Assembly (NCBI GenBank): GCA_026708685.1
Contig: JAPOUL010000123.1
Location: forward strand, 20,508-84,507
DNA length: 64,000 bases
Direction: 5' to 3'
Origin: Bacteroidota bacterium
GTDB taxonomy: Bacteria > Bacteroidota > Rhodothermia > Rhodothermales > Bin80
The notes under the pieces are model-generated. The model did no database searches. It was not told the origin of the DNA and worked only from the letters and a program-made list of their open reading frames with translations. This document shows, one piece after another, positions 34,898-46,325 of the stretch; within the stretch, counting starts at the first letter, position 1, and each line of letters begins with the position of its first letter. Made by a program: the position numbers and the translations under genes.

Positions 34898-35086
34898 TAC
34901 GGCATTAGGTTAAGTGATGCCTAATCGTTTTGTATTTGGACTTCCGTGATCAGTATAGTTTTGATGCGATTATTGATAGTGACGATCTGATTTTGATCAA
35001 ATAGAGGAGTTTATTGCATTAATTGACCCATTCATTAAACGGAAGAACTCTACATGGAGGTAATTGTATGTTTCACTAAATGTTGA

Positions 35087-35764
35087 TTACCAAGATAACC
35101 CCAGAGCTCGGGTGAGAAATTTCATGAACTCTGAGCTGTTACGATAGATGTCCGCAAGCTTATTTGGGAAATCATCACTGCACACAAACTCTTCTGAAAG
35201 GGGACATGATGCTACAAAATGCTTACTCTTCAGATCTTCAATTAAGGGGTGATTCGGATCAAATCCTTTGGGTGCACGCTTTAATTTTTGATGCTCATAG
35301 CCCTGAATGAACACCTTCAAAAATTTTGGATCCTGAGAAACTCTAACCCACTCTTTGGACGCATCTGCGATGCTTTGACGGATCATCAATAATTCTTTGC
35401 CTCCAGGGGCCCAAATTCCAACTGACGCAAAAACTTGATCGGGTTCTAGGTGCAGATAAAAACCTGGTGCGTGAACATCTTTGCCAATTTTATGCCGAAA
35501 ATACACCCCAGCTGCCTCTTTATAGGGCTTTTTGTTCTTGGAAAAACGTACATCTCGATGAATCCGAAACAAAGATCCTCCCACTTTTGGCAGGGCCAAG
35601 AAATGGGGGCTGATAGTGTGAAGTGGCTGAGCAAATTCTCTGATGAACTGTAACAGAGGAAGTTTGACGTGTTCTTCATAAAGCGATCGGTTGCTATTGA
35701 ACCAATCACGATCATTGTTCACAGAAAGTTGACGGAAAAAATCAAAAAGTGCTGGAGAAATCAT
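35087..35764 (-). CDS. DUF2461 domain protein
   Basis: Conserved protein of unknown function (TIGR02453 group). Diagnostic blocks are LFDFFRQLSVNNDRDWFN at the start, FRIHRDVRFSKNKKPYKE in the middle, and PGFYLHLEPDQVFASVGIW. 225 residues from the ATG at 35764 (MISPALFDFF); a further ATG three codons up is possible. No signal or membrane segment. It is divergent from the copper ATPase, and nothing links it to its neighbours. Confidence 0.85.
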   Translation of the reverse strand: MISPALFDFFRQLSVNNDRDWFNSNRSLYEEHVKLPLLQFIREFAQPLHTISPHFLALPKVGGSLFRIHRDVRFSKNKKPYKEAAGVYFRHKIGKDVHAPGFYLHLEPDQVFASVGIWAPGGKELLMIRQSIADASKEWVRVSQDPKFLKVFIQGYEHQKLKRAPKGFDPNHPLIEDLKSKHFVASCPLSEEFVCSDDFPNKLADIYRNSSEFMKFLTRALGLSW

Positions 35765-36244
35765 GCAATTCACTGGTGAAGATGAAACGTATTGTCAAGG
35801 GAGTTGAGTTACTTCAAATATCAAGGCTTTTGGGGTCGCAAAGCAGCGGTTAACAAACGAAAACAACATGAGGATCAGTTTTCAGAAACGTTACTGTAGA
35901 TGTTATTTTCTGATGTCATTCACCCGCGGAATAAAACGCGAATTGATATGGATTTGTTCATTCATGACAGGTGGATCTTCTTCAAAGGGGATGTAGTGAT
36001 GATGTAGTATAAGCCTCAACCTATACAAAACGTTTGATTGAAAGAAATCCATGCTTGGGTTACTTCAATGAGGTGTACATCCAAATGAATCAAGCTACAT
36101 CTATATGATGACTGCATACTCCATTACATTGCAAAGTAGTAAATTAGGGAAAATCATATCCATTAGAAAAGTTGTTTCTGTCCCTAATGGATACAGCGGA
36201 TACCACCTCCATACAGATATTCATAGTTGTGATCTGTTAAATCC
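35765..36244. other. Divergent promoter region upstream of copA
   Basis: About 480 bases between the divergent DUF2461 and copA genes. I saw no palindrome of the CueR or CsoR operator type and no convincing small gene. The copA start has no Shine-Dalgarno sequence in front. Confidence 0.45.
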
Positions 36245-38572
36245 ATGAGTTCAAGTACTTCAACGTTGACACTGCCCATTGTAGGAATGCATTGTGCGTC
36301 CTGTGCAGCTGGGCTTGAGCGTCAGCTGGATCAACTTTCTGATACCAGTGAAGTCCAAGTCAATATAGCTACGCATCAAGCTCATATTAAGGGGTTATCC
36401 GCCCAAGCTGCATTGTCAGCCATCCAAAATGCAGGATATGATGTTCCCCGATCAACGATCATTCTCTATCTGAAAGATCAGAATGAAGCGTTAGCAACAG
36501 AAACCATTGAGACCCGATGCCGTCAAGTGGGGCCGTTGATTGAGTATCAGGTCTCTGGTCAAACATTGAAACTATCATGGATTCCTGAATTCAATCATGC
36601 TGAACAATTCATATCGGCATTTCCAGAATACACTGGAACACCCATCAAGGAGTCCAGCAATTCGTTAGGGAAACATCTTCGTTTAGTGCTTTCCATCGTT
36701 GGAGCAGTTGTCGTTATGGTGTTCTCAATGTTTGATCTAGTCAGTCATACGTTATTGTTGGTGATTTCAACTCCTATTGTATTCTATGGTGGGGGAGAGT
36801 TCTTCAAAAGGGCACGGAGTGCACTCATTCGGGGGACAACAAATATGTATACGTTGATTTCGATTGGTGTTGGATCCGCATGGATCTACAGCACCATCGT
36901 TACGCTCTTGCCCAATGTCTTCAATTCAAATATGGCAGTCTATTTTGAAGCGGCCGTTGTCATTGTTGCATTAGTGCTTTTGGGCCAATTCCTTGAATCT
37001 CATGCACTGCATAAAACTGGATCAGCAATTGAGTCCCTTCTTCGGTTACAAGTTCCAACAGCCCGCGTGAAGAGGGGAACGCATCTGGTAGATATTCCAG
37101 TGGAGAATGTTACATCTCAAGATTTAGTTGTGATTCGTCCCGGTGATCAAGTGCCCATAGATGGGCAAGTGATGGAAGGAATGAGTTCGGTAGATGAGAG
37201 TATGCTGACAGGAGAACCCTTACCCGTCGCAAAATCCATTGGCGATACCGTTGTGGCTGGAACTTTAAACATAGATGGATCCCTTACGGCATCTGTAACG
37301 CACACAGGAAGGGATACGATCCTGCAACACATCGTGCGTCTTACCAGAGAGGCACAGGGGAGAAAAGCTCCCATACAGAGGCTATCTGATCAAGTCTCAG
37401 GTTTTTTTGTTCCTATTGTTGTGATGATTGCCATTCTTACGTTTACGATATGGATGTTCACTGGACTTGGCATGGAGCTTGCGATCATTACATTTGTTTC
37501 CGTCTTGATCATTGCATGCCCCTGTGCATTGGGACTTGCGACTCCGACCGCTATTGTTGTTGCTACGGGTGCGGCCGCACGAAGGGGTATTCTATTCAAG
37601 GGCGGGGATGCTCTTGAAAGGATCAGTAAGGTGACTCATGTAGTGCTTGACAAGACAGGAACACTAACAGTAGGGACTCCCACGATTGAATCTATGGATG
37701 TGTCCCCAGAGGTGTCTCGCACGATGGTTCTGACCATGGCCGCATCGTTGGAAGTTCATTCCTCGCATCCACTAGCCGAAGCGATTGTGGCAAAGGCCAA
37801 ATCAGAGGGGATTCAATTTGAACATGCAGAGTCCATAGAATTGACTCCTGGGTTAGGGATCACTGGTACTATTGACCATCAACTCGTTTCTGTTGGAAGT
37901 GCAGGTTTTCTGGCCCAGCAAGATGTTGACTTTCCTCCCTATGCTGACATTGAAAAGAGAATTCACATAGCCATTGACCGACAGTGGGTCGGTCAGTTTA
38001 CCGTCAATGATACATTGAGAGCTACCTCTAAAGATGCCGTTGCACATTTGCGTAGTCAAGGTTTGGGAGTCATCATGCTCACTGGCGATACAGAAACGAA
38101 TGCAAGTGGCGTTGCTGACCAGTTAGGGATCAGGGAAGTGCACTCAGGCATGACACCAGCAGAGAAGATGGACTTCATCTCCACACTTCGAGACATGGGT
38201 TTTGTGGTTGCTATGGTCGGCGATGGAATTAATGATGCACCTGCCCTTGCTCATGCAGATATTGGTATAGCGATTGGGTCAGGAACTCAAGTTGCCATTG
38301 AATCTTCCGATGTCACACTGATGCGTGAAGATCTAACATCCGTTGCAGAGACCATTAGTCTTGGACGACATGCTTTACGAACCATTCGTCAAAACTTATT
38401 TTTTGCTTTCATTTATAATTCAATGAGTATTCCAGTGGCGGCTGGTGCTTTCTATTGGATTTTTGGTATCTTAATGAATCCTATGCTCGCTTCCTTTGCC
38501 ATGATGCTTTCGAGTCTTTCCGTTGTATGGAATAGTCTTCGTCTAAGCAGAACTCTCAAAACAAAATCTTGA
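36245..38572 (+). CDS. copA: Copper-exporting P1B-type ATPase
   Basis: Pumps Cu+ out of the cytoplasm. An N-terminal HMA domain has the copper-binding MHCASC (Cys 17, Cys 20). Eight membrane helices include the transport motif CPC (Cys 425, Cys 427, in [12 protein letters not shown]). The phosphorylation site is DKTGT (Asp 469). HP in the SSHPLAEAI motif and [10 protein letters not shown] in the hinge region follow. 775 residues with a single metal-binding domain is normal. It is followed after three bases by a DUF2231 membrane protein, so the two are co-transcribed. No copper chaperone or regulator is adjacent. Confidence 0.94.
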   Translation: MSSSTSTLTLPIVGMHCASCAAGLERQLDQLSDTSEVQVNIATHQAHIKGLSAQAALSAIQNAGYDVPRSTIILYLKDQNEALATETIETRCRQVGPLIEYQVSGQTLKLSWIPEFNHAEQFISAFPEYTGTPIKESSNSLGKHLRLVLSIVGAVVVMVFSMFDLVSHTLLLVISTPIVFYGGGEFFKRARSALIRGTTNMYTLISIGVGSAWIYSTIVTLLPNVFNSNMAVYFEAAVVIVALVLLGQFLESHALHKTGSAIESLLRLQVPTARVKRGTHLVDIPVENVTSQDLVVIRPGDQVPIDGQVMEGMSSVDESMLTGEPLPVAKSIGDTVVAGTLNIDGSLTASVTHTGRDTILQHIVRLTREAQGRKAPIQRLSDQVSGFFVPIVVMIAILTFTIWMFTGLGMELAIITFVSVLIIACPCALGLATPTAIVVATGAAARRGILFKGGDALERISKVTHVVLDKTGTLTVGTPTIESMDVSPEVSRTMVLTMAASLEVHSSHPLAEAIVAKAKSEGIQFEHAESIELTPGLGITGTIDHQLVSVGSAGFLAQQDVDFPPYADIEKRIHIAIDRQWVGQFTVNDTLRATSKDAVAHLRSQGLGVIMLTGDTETNASGVADQLGIREVHSGMTPAEKMDFISTLRDMGFVVAMVGDGINDAPALAHADIGIAIGSGTQVAIESSDVTLMREDLTSVAETISLGRHALRTIRQNLFFAFIYNSMSIPVAAGAFYWIFGILMNPMLASFAMMLSSLSVVWNSLRLSRTLKTKS

Positions 38573-38575
38573 ATC

Positions 38576-39643
38576 ATGCTTCCCGAATGGATGCCTAATG
38601 TGCACCCCATGATCGTGCACTTTCCCATCGCTCTGTTGATCACCGCTTTTGTGGTGGATGTCATTGCTCTGTTTTTTCGACGAGCTACCTTTCTTGTGAA
38701 AACATCAACCATCCTATATGTACTCGGTGCACTGGGGACGCTCGCCAGTGTGATCTCAGGAGAATTCGCGATCGAAACCGTAGAGGTCACCGGACAGGCA
38801 AATACGATCCTTCATGACCATGAAGAAACAGGTGAATTCGCCATGAAATTCTTTTTGGTCTATGCAGCCCTGAGAGTGGTGTTATGGTGGTGGTTGAAAT
38901 TTCGCATGATCGTTTGGATCCCACTTGCAGTCATCGGTGGGATTGGACTTTTTCCGTTGTTTCAAGCATCCACCCTCGGTGGTCAGTTGGTCTATCAGCA
39001 GGGAGTGGGGATTGCGATGGTGGACTCCATGTCCGCAAGACTCAAAGAAATGGAAAGCGAGTTTGTGAGAATGGGTGGAAGTCCAGAGTTTTCTGGGATT
39101 GATGAAGATGGAGGATGGCAGTGGTGGGCTGGAGAAAATGCGGTTTCTGCGTTCAATGCTGCGTTTCAAACGGTGAAGGGAAATGTTTCCCCTGACACGG
39201 TCCGTGATTCTGATGGCAATGTGCATTTGGCCTTAACGGTTCAGGACTCACCAGCGTTGATCACATCTGGGATTCCCGTCTCCGATGTGGAATTCCTGAT
39301 GGAAGTAGATGTATCAGAGTTTAATGGTTCAGTTCGCTTGATCCATCACATGCAGGATAGCCTGAACTATCATTACATGGAAATCTCAGATGAAACTCTG
39401 CGTATTGGTGCTCTTTCCAGTGGAGAGGAAGAGATTTACGATGAAGGGTTGTTTCAGCCGTTGGATGGGGCGAATGAGTTCAAAATTGTTAGTAGCACGA
39501 CGCATTTTCAGGGATACATGAACGGGGAGATGCTCGTTCATGGACATGGGGCAGTTCCGCAGGCTGGGATCACTGGATTTGAGTTCACAGGGTCCGGTAT
39601 GGTATCGGTTCAACAGATAAATCTATCCGTCTTGGCAGAGTGA
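38576..39643 (+). CDS. DUF2231 membrane protein with C-terminal exported domain
   Basis: The N-terminal ~150 residues form four membrane helices with the DUF2231 signature PNVHPMIVHFPIALL, where conserved His residues may bind metal or haem. The C-terminal ~190 residues are beta-rich (DVEFLMEVDVSEFNGSVRLIHHMQDSLNYHYMEIS, in two blocks) and resemble a concanavalin-like domain, probably on the periplasmic side. The start lies three bases after the copA stop, implying a linked role in copper or redox handling. That link is inference. 355 residues. Confidence 0.75.
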   Translation: MLPEWMPNVHPMIVHFPIALLITAFVVDVIALFFRRATFLVKTSTILYVLGALGTLASVISGEFAIETVEVTGQANTILHDHEETGEFAMKFFLVYAALRVVLWWWLKFRMIVWIPLAVIGGIGLFPLFQASTLGGQLVYQQGVGIAMVDSMSARLKEMESEFVRMGGSPEFSGIDEDGGWQWWAGENAVSAFNAAFQTVKGNVSPDTVRDSDGNVHLALTVQDSPALITSGIPVSDVEFLMEVDVSEFNGSVRLIHHMQDSLNYHYMEISDETLRIGALSSGEEEIYDEGLFQPLDGANEFKIVSSTTHFQGYMNGEMLVHGHGAVPQAGITGFEFTGSGMVSVQQINLSVLAE

Positions 39644-39660
39644 AATTACTCTTCAAAAGA

Positions 39661-39683
39661 GGCTTATATGCGTGAGTGGCCGA
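39661..39683 (+). repeat. Dispersed repeat copy B, left edge of type III RM locus
   Basis: GGCTTATATGCGTGAGTGGCCGA, near-identical to the copy at 32141. It starts 17 bases after the DUF2231 stop and ~120 before mod, so it sits at the boundary between housekeeping-type and acquired DNA. No copy was noticed at the right edge of the locus (46000-46560). Confidence 0.4.
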
Positions 39684-39801
39684 AATTGTAGGGGGCGAGA
39701 ACAAAAAGGTGAGTTTTTCTAATGTACCTCAGAAAAGCCATGCTTTTCGCATCTTTGTTGTATATTGTGATTCATTTTTTCATGATTTCGTAAATAGTAT
39801 T

Positions 39802-42800
39802 ATGGGGGCAAATACTGAACATCTCCAGAAATTTCAAAGTCTACTACGTGAGATCTTCCAGTTTGACTGTGCAGATCTTGATTTCGGCATTTACCGAATT
39901 ATGAATTACAAGCGTGATATTGTAGAAAAATTCATCTCCAGTACGCTCCCAGGCACGATTGAGAAAAAAATGGGGGGGGGTAGACCTCAATCATGCACTT
40001 GAAAAAGCTCAAAGACAGGTAGTCAAAGTACTCGGATCTGATTCCTTTGAAAATGGCGAGATTGCCGAAGCATATGCTGATACACCAATCTCCAGAGAAT
40101 ACCTTGACCTAAAGAATCGTGCTGAGTCTGACCAACATAGAAAGGCATTAGAGACTGATGTATACAATCACCTCTATGCTTTTTTCAGTCGCTATTATGA
40201 AGATGGCGATTTAATTTGCAAGCGGCGATACTCACAAAATCATCGTTATACAATCCCCTACAATGGGGAAGAGGTTTTTTTTCACTGGGTAAATAAAGAT
40301 CAGTATTATATCAAGACCGACGAGACTCTCCGTAATTATCAATGGAAATCATTAACAGGAGTAGTCGTTCGTTTTACCGCGGATGAAGTTTGTGCTGAGA
40401 AAGATAATGTGCAAGGAGCACAACGCTTTTTCATTCCCAAATGGTCAAATACGAACTGGGATTCTATAAGAGGCTCTCTTACCATTCCATTTGATTATCG
40501 TCACCTCACTAGTGAGGAAAAGAAAAAATATAAGGGAAGCAATAAGCAGAAAAAAATTATCAATGCATCACTGAACGAAATCAATGAGCATATCACCGAT
40601 GAGGATGTGATTTCTGCTCTCTCCAGCCTCCGTAACCCGAATGCGACAGGAGAATCGGAAACCCATCTTGAATATCATTTACGCCAATATACCCGCCGCA
40701 ATACTTCAGACTTTTTCATTCATAAAAATCTTGAATCATTCCTGTCTTATGAATTAGATTTCTACTTGAAGAACGAAGTTCTAAACATTGACATCATAGA
40801 GCGTGCAGGCGAGTCATCTATGGAGCGATGGCTTCAACTTCTCAACCTTATCAAGAGTATCGGTGCTCAAATCATACAATTTCTTGCCCAGATTGAAGAA
40901 TTCCAAAAAATGCTCTGGGAAAAGAAGAAATTCGTGATGGAAACCAATTACTGTATCGCGATCCATCGCATACCACTGGAATTTCATGAGGAAATTGTAA
41001 ATAATGAAGAACAATGGAAGGAATGGGCTTCACTTTCACTTTTGGGTGATGCTTTTGATGGTTTGACTCAATCAGGATCATATGATGACAGGTCCAATTT
41101 CATAAAGCAAAATGACTCTCTCATGTTGGATACCATTCATTTTAATGAGAATTTTGTAGATCGCTTATTGGCTTCCTTTGATGACATTGATGTAGAGATT
41201 GACGGATTATTAGTTCATGGAGACAACTGGCAAGCTCCCCGCTTACTACAAACACGATATCATAATGCATTGCGATGTGTCCATATTGATCCGCCATATA
41301 ATACCGCTACAGGTGGCTTTTTGTACAAAAATAACTATCAGCACTCAAGCTGGTTATCAATGATGCACGACCGGATTGATGTAGCTATTCCAATGATAAA
41401 TTCAGAAGGTGCTTTTCTTTGTCATATAGATGAACATGAGCAAGAAAGGTTGCATGCTTTGTTTTCGAAAATGAGGATCCCCGATGGCGGTACCATCATA
41501 TGGGATAAGAAAAATCCAATATTACGTGGAAAAATTACAGCTAGGCATGAGTATATACTGTGGCGAACTTGGGATGCCTCAGAAATAAGGATGCCTTCGC
41601 CCAACCGTATGGAAATTATGAAGACAGCTACTTATTTATTAAACAAGCATGGGGAGAACAATGATGAATGCAGAAAAGATTTCCATAACTGGGTAAAAGC
41701 GCAAAATCATTTTAGCGGAGGTGAAAAGGCATATTCATACATTGATGATGACGGAAGAGTTTATCAATCTGTGTACATGGGAGCTCCTGTTCCTATGAAT
41801 GATAGAAAGTTTCATATTCCATTAATTCATCCCATCACAAACAAACCGTGTCCTGTGCCTCCTAATGGCTGGTCAAGATCCCCAGAGACGATTAATAATC
41901 TGCTAGATGAGAATCGTATCATCTTCGGGGCGGATGAAAAAGTGCAACCACGAAAAAAGGAGTTTATAGATCCTAAGCAACCGATGCAATCGGTAATACA
42001 GGACGGCAAGCGTGGTCTGAATGATTTAAGGAGTCTCGGAGGTTTAGACTTCCCCTATTGCCACCCGGTTTCATTGTACGAAACACTTCTTGATGGTGCA
42101 ACATCTCAGTCTGAATCATTAGTGATGGACCACTTCGCAGGGTCTGGTACAACCGCACATGCGGTGATCAATCTGAATCGTAGGGATCAAGTCAAACGTA
42201 AGTTTATTTTGGTGGAAGTTGGTGAACAGTTTGATACAGTATTGCTTCCACGTATCAAGAAAGTCGCATTCTCCTCCGAATGGAAGAAGGGAATACCCTA
42301 CGGACATACTGAAAAAGATAGATCTTTAAGAATCGTTAAGTATATGCGGTTGGAATCCTATGAGGATGCGTTAGACAGTATAGAATTTGATTCACAGGAC
42401 ACCTCAAAACTTGAAAATACCATTGAAGACTATACCCTCAAGTATATGCTCAAATGGGAAACAAAAGATTGTGAAACCTTCCTGAATCCAGTTAAATTGA
42501 TGACCCCATTTGATTATCAACTTAACCTTTACGTGAATGGAGAAAACTTAAATTGGAAGGTAGATATGGCCGAAACCTTTAATTACTTACTTGGGATGAA
42601 GGTGCGAACTCGTCAAGTACATATGGACGAAAATAGGCGTTATCTGATTTTCCAAGGCGAAACCCGCGAGCATCCAAATCGAATTACTGTGATCATCTGG
42701 CGTAATACCGTAGATTGGAAGGAAATCGATCTCGAAAGGGACAAAAAGTTTGTTAGCGAGAAAAAAATTATCGAAGAGGCAGATGTAATTTATGTCAACG

Positions 42801-42886
42801 GTATGTCCAGTATTGTTGGGGCGAAGCCCATTGAACCAATCTTCAAGGACAAGATGTTTGCAAATGTCTCAAAATCTCCTCAATAA
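39802..42886 (+). pseudogene. mod: Type III RM methyltransferase (Mod), out of frame at a G9 tract
   Basis: Beta-class adenine methyltransferase of a type III-like system: catalytic DPPYN (nt ~41288) precedes the SAM motif DHFAGSGTT (~42128). The conserved N-terminus (LQKFQSLLREIFQFDCADLD, GIYRIMNYKRDIVEKFI) is read from ATG 39802. The frame then changes at A7-T-G9 (39964-39980), and the rest of the protein (VDLNHALEKAQRQVVKV onward) lies in the next frame, open from 39959 to 42886. One base fewer in the run (for example G8) would give a single ~1027-residue protein. In this assembly the gene is off unless translation starts internally. The stop overlaps the res start (TAATG). Confidence 0.85.
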
Positions 42887-45800
42887 TGCCAACTCATTCT
42901 TCCATCATGGCAATCAGACTGGAGCAGAACTTAACGCTGCTGACATGGCTACATCAATGGCTTGGTTATCAGAATACAAAAGAAATTCTTACAGATCTTT
43001 GTAAAACTGAGGAAGGCTTTGACAGCAATGGGAATAGTTACATATTGAAGAGACTGACTGCCAGATCAAAATTTGATCAGAATAAGTACTCTATGCTGGA
43101 AAAATACGATGGGCACATTCGAGATGTACTTCAAGAAATGAACAGGGGTAGGGGGGAGCCCATCACACTGCGTTATTTCCAATATCTTGCAGCACTTTAT
43201 ACAGAGATATATCTCGATTTCCGATGGAATCACACCGATATTTTTGTCAGCCAACTAAATGAATCTATAAGAAAACGAAAACCAAATTCATTCTATGAGT
43301 TCGCTCTTTCCGACCTTGACAAAATCGCGTTCTGGATGGCTACTGGTAGTGGTAAAACTCTGCTACTTCACCTAAATTTTCACCAGTTTCTGCATTATAA
43401 CCGTGATACTTTGGACAACATCATCTTGATTACTCCAAACGAAAGATTGAGTGAACAGCACTTGTCTGATATGGAGCAGTCCAACATTCCATGCTGTCGA
43501 TTCAGGCATGACGGTCTCCCACTCATTCATGAACATATTGTCCAAGTGATCGAAATCACCAAATTAGTCATGGAAAAGCGAGGACAGGGGGAAAGCATTC
43601 CGGTTGATGCCTTTGAAGGTAACAACCTGATCTTTGTGGATGAAGGCCACAAAGGTTCTGGCGGGAGAGTATGGAGGCAAGTGCGCAGTGCAATTGGGAT
43701 GACTGGATTTACGTTTGAGTACAGTGCCACTTTCGGGCAAGCTCTTACTGCTGCAGGTAACAGCACTCTTACAGCAGAGTACGGGAAAGCCATCGTATTC
43801 GACTACTCTTATGGACATTTTTATAACGATGGATACGGGAAAGATTTTAAGATTCTCAATCTGGTAAGAGACCCTGGAGGCCATCGTGATTTACTTCTTC
43901 TGGCGAGTCTTCTTACCTTTCATGAGCAGCAGTCCGTGTTTCAGGATCAATCTCATAGGATTCGTATTTACAATATTCAAAAGCCACTATGGGCTTTGGT
44001 GGGCGGAAGCGTGAATGCCATCTACAAGGAACGAAGTGAAACGCGTAGCGATGTGCTTGAGGTAGTGTGTTTTCTCCATCGTTTCCTAAGTGATCGCCCA
44101 TGGGCAGTCGAAAACCTACAAAATCTTCTATTGGGAAAATCTGGTTTTCAAAGCGAAGGGAAAGATTTATTTGAAGGCCGATTCAATTATTTTAACGGGG
44201 TCTGCGAGGATTCTATCTATGACGAGATCGTGACCAAAATGCTACATGCTCACCATGCTGGTGGACTGGTTCTGTGTGATCTCAAGAATGCCGATGGGGA
44301 AATTGGACTGAAGGCTGCAGGTTCAGACCAATACTTTGGAGTAATCAGTATTGGGGATACATCAAAATTTAAGAAGCATGTGATAGCAAAAGCAGAGGGG
44401 ATTATAGTAGAGGAGGATGTTATTTCGGGGTCGCTATTCAAATATATCAATGAACCAGAGACAAACATCAATATTCTCATTGGTTCTAGAAAATTTTTAG
44501 AAGGTTGGAATAGTTGGCGCGTATCAAACATGGGACTTCTGAATATCGGGCGTAGTGAAGGGGCACAGATTATTCAACTATTCGGGCGAGGTGTGCGCCT
44601 ACTAGGTTTTAAGCAGACTCTTAGACGTAGTGCTACACTGGAGGGGACCATGCATCCAGACATTATTCAGAAGCTGGAAACGCTCAATATCTTCGCATTA
44701 CGTGCCGATTATATGGCCAAATTTCGTGAATATCTAAAACTTGAGGGAGCAGAGGATATGATAGAGATTCATGTGCCCACACTCTCCGACGATGAATGGA
44801 TGGATAAGAGCCTGATGATACCAAAGCTGGAAAAAGGGAAAGATTTTATAGCACAAACGGAGTGGATATTGAAAATCAATAGAAAATCTCGAGTGCGTCT
44901 TGATGCTAGATCCCAAACGCATGTAATTACAAGTGGTAAGGATACAGTAACGGAAGGCACAATGGGTAGGAAACGATCAATTCAGGAGATCGGGGAAGTT
45001 CTTGACTTTGTGAACTGGAATGAAGTTTACTTGGATGTGTCCAGATATGTGAAAGAGCGTGGTTATAGTAATTTATCTATTGATCCACTCAAATTACGAA
45101 GTATTATGGAAGATGAATCTTCGTACGAATTGTTTGCCGACGATCGCATGATTAATCCATCAGAATGGAAGGATCTTCAAGATTTTCAAAGTGCAACGGT
45201 GACGATTCTTTGCAAGTATGCTGATCGTTTCTACAAGAACCACAGATCAAAATGGGGATCCAACCATATGAGCTATCAGAATCTTGAAAAGAGTACTCCA
45301 AATTTAGAGTTTAATGTTCATATCGGTGAATCTGGTCCAAAGTATATCGTTAAGGTTCCAGCAAGCCAAGCGGAAATAGTAGAAGATATTGAGAAACTTA
45401 CCAAGTTGGGAGAGCTATACAAGTCCGACGGGGATCATCCACCGCGAGTCTATTTTGACCGTCACTTATACCAACCATTACTGGTTGATCAGACTGGTGA
45501 AATCAAAATATCCCCACCACCACTCAACCAAGGTGAATATCAATTCGTTAAGGATTTTCGGGAGTATTGGATGATGGAATCATCAGAGAGCAATAAAGAG
45601 ATATTTCTTTTACGAAATCTATCCAAAGGCAAGGGAATAGGCTTTTTCGAGAGCTATGGGTTCTATCCAGACTTCATTATTTGGGTTAAGGAAGGGAAGA
45701 GACAGCGTATCGTATTCGTAGAACCGCATGGGATGATTTATGCTCCCGCCAACCCAGTAGACGAGAAAGCTCAGTTATATGCACAGCTCAAAGGTTTACA

Positions 45801-45999
45801 GGATAAACTTGGTAATCCAGATGTTGAGCTTGATTCATTTATTGTGTCTACTACTCCATTTCAAGATTTGAAAGATCGTTATGCTGATGGATCTTGGGAT
45901 CAACAGAAATTTGCAGATAATCATATTTTATTTCAGGTGCGAGACAGCAACAGTGGATATGACTATATTGCAGAGATTCTCAAGGATAATGAGCGGTAA
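42886..45999 (+). CDS. res: Type III restriction enzyme subunit (Res), helicase-nuclease
   Basis: ATP-dependent helicase/translocase with a C-terminal nuclease. Walker A is WMATGSGKTLLLHL (~43340), motif II is IFVDEGHKGSGG (DEGH instead of DEAH), and the C-terminal helicase lobe has IQLFGRGVRLLG. The nuclease-like block reads FYPDFIIWV...RIVFVEPHGM: the PD is intact, while the (D/E)xK position reads E-P-H. 1037 residues from ATG 42886, which overlaps the mod stop. A downstream ATG at 42907 is an alternative. Restriction would need a working Mod, so the G9 state of mod also governs this gene's effect. Confidence 0.85.
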   Translation: MPTHSSIMAIRLEQNLTLLTWLHQWLGYQNTKEILTDLCKTEEGFDSNGNSYILKRLTARSKFDQNKYSMLEKYDGHIRDVLQEMNRGRGEPITLRYFQYLAALYTEIYLDFRWNHTDIFVSQLNESIRKRKPNSFYEFALSDLDKIAFWMATGSGKTLLLHLNFHQFLHYNRDTLDNIILITPNERLSEQHLSDMEQSNIPCCRFRHDGLPLIHEHIVQVIEITKLVMEKRGQGESIPVDAFEGNNLIFVDEGHKGSGGRVWRQVRSAIGMTGFTFEYSATFGQALTAAGNSTLTAEYGKAIVFDYSYGHFYNDGYGKDFKILNLVRDPGGHRDLLLLASLLTFHEQQSVFQDQSHRIRIYNIQKPLWALVGGSVNAIYKERSETRSDVLEVVCFLHRFLSDRPWAVENLQNLLLGKSGFQSEGKDLFEGRFNYFNGVCEDSIYDEIVTKMLHAHHAGGLVLCDLKNADGEIGLKAAGSDQYFGVISIGDTSKFKKHVIAKAEGIIVEEDVISGSLFKYINEPETNINILIGSRKFLEGWNSWRVSNMGLLNIGRSEGAQIIQLFGRGVRLLGFKQTLRRSATLEGTMHPDIIQKLETLNIFALRADYMAKFREYLKLEGAEDMIEIHVPTLSDDEWMDKSLMIPKLEKGKDFIAQTEWILKINRKSRVRLDARSQTHVITSGKDTVTEGTMGRKRSIQEIGEVLDFVNWNEVYLDVSRYVKERGYSNLSIDPLKLRSIMEDESSYELFADDRMINPSEWKDLQDFQSATVTILCKYADRFYKNHRSKWGSNHMSYQNLEKSTPNLEFNVHIGESGPKYIVKVPASQAEIVEDIEKLTKLGELYKSDGDHPPRVYFDRHLYQPLLVDQTGEIKISPPPLNQGEYQFVKDFREYWMMESSESNKEIFLLRNLSKGKGIGFFESYGFYPDFIIWVKEGKRQRIVFVEPHGMIYAPANPVDEKAQLYAQLKGLQDKLGNPDVELDSFIVSTTPFQDLKDRYADGSWDQQKFADNHILFQVRDSNSGYDYIAEILKDNER

Positions 46000-46062
46000 C
46001 AGGGGAATACTTTTTCGTTATAGCGATTCTGAAAGATTGATATCGTGAACCAGCAGTCAGCA

Positions 46063-46212
46063 TCAATTACTGGTGTAGAATGGAAAGTTACATATTGGGT
46101 GACATGTATGAATTGAGATTACATTTTGTTTTAATTTAAACGGATAGTCATAGAGTGAAAAGAGTTCATCTATATCTTCGTATAGAAGATCATTCTTTAA
46201 ACGTTCAGGCAT
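46063..46212 (-). CDS. Small unrecognised frame, 49 residues
   Basis: MPERLKNDLLYEDIDELFSL, then YDYPFKLKQ and a His/Cys-containing end. The acidic-helical start looks protein-like. It begins six bases after the stop of another short frame (46219-46293) on the same strand. Function unknown. It may be the remnant of a larger gene erased by the restriction-locus insertion. Confidence 0.3.
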   Translation of the reverse strand: MPERLKNDLLYEDIDELFSLYDYPFKLKQNVISIHTCHPICNFPFYTSN

Positions 46213-46218
46213 ATTCAA

Positions 46219-46293
46219 TCAGAGATGTAATAAGTAAATGATGATACTTTGTGCACGCTCCTCTTCCTTTGTATTGAGAAGTAATTGCCCCAT
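46219..46293 (-). pseudogene. C-terminal coding relic next to a MITE-like element
   Basis: A 24-codon frame, MGQLLLNTKEEERAQSII..., which stays open upstream (ARFSLDL) towards the inverted repeat at 46326-46430. It reads like the end of a protein whose upstream part was lost. Not recognised. Confidence 0.25.
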
Positions 46294-46325
46294 GAGGTCT
46301 AATGAAAAGCGGGCGCGTATCTTGT

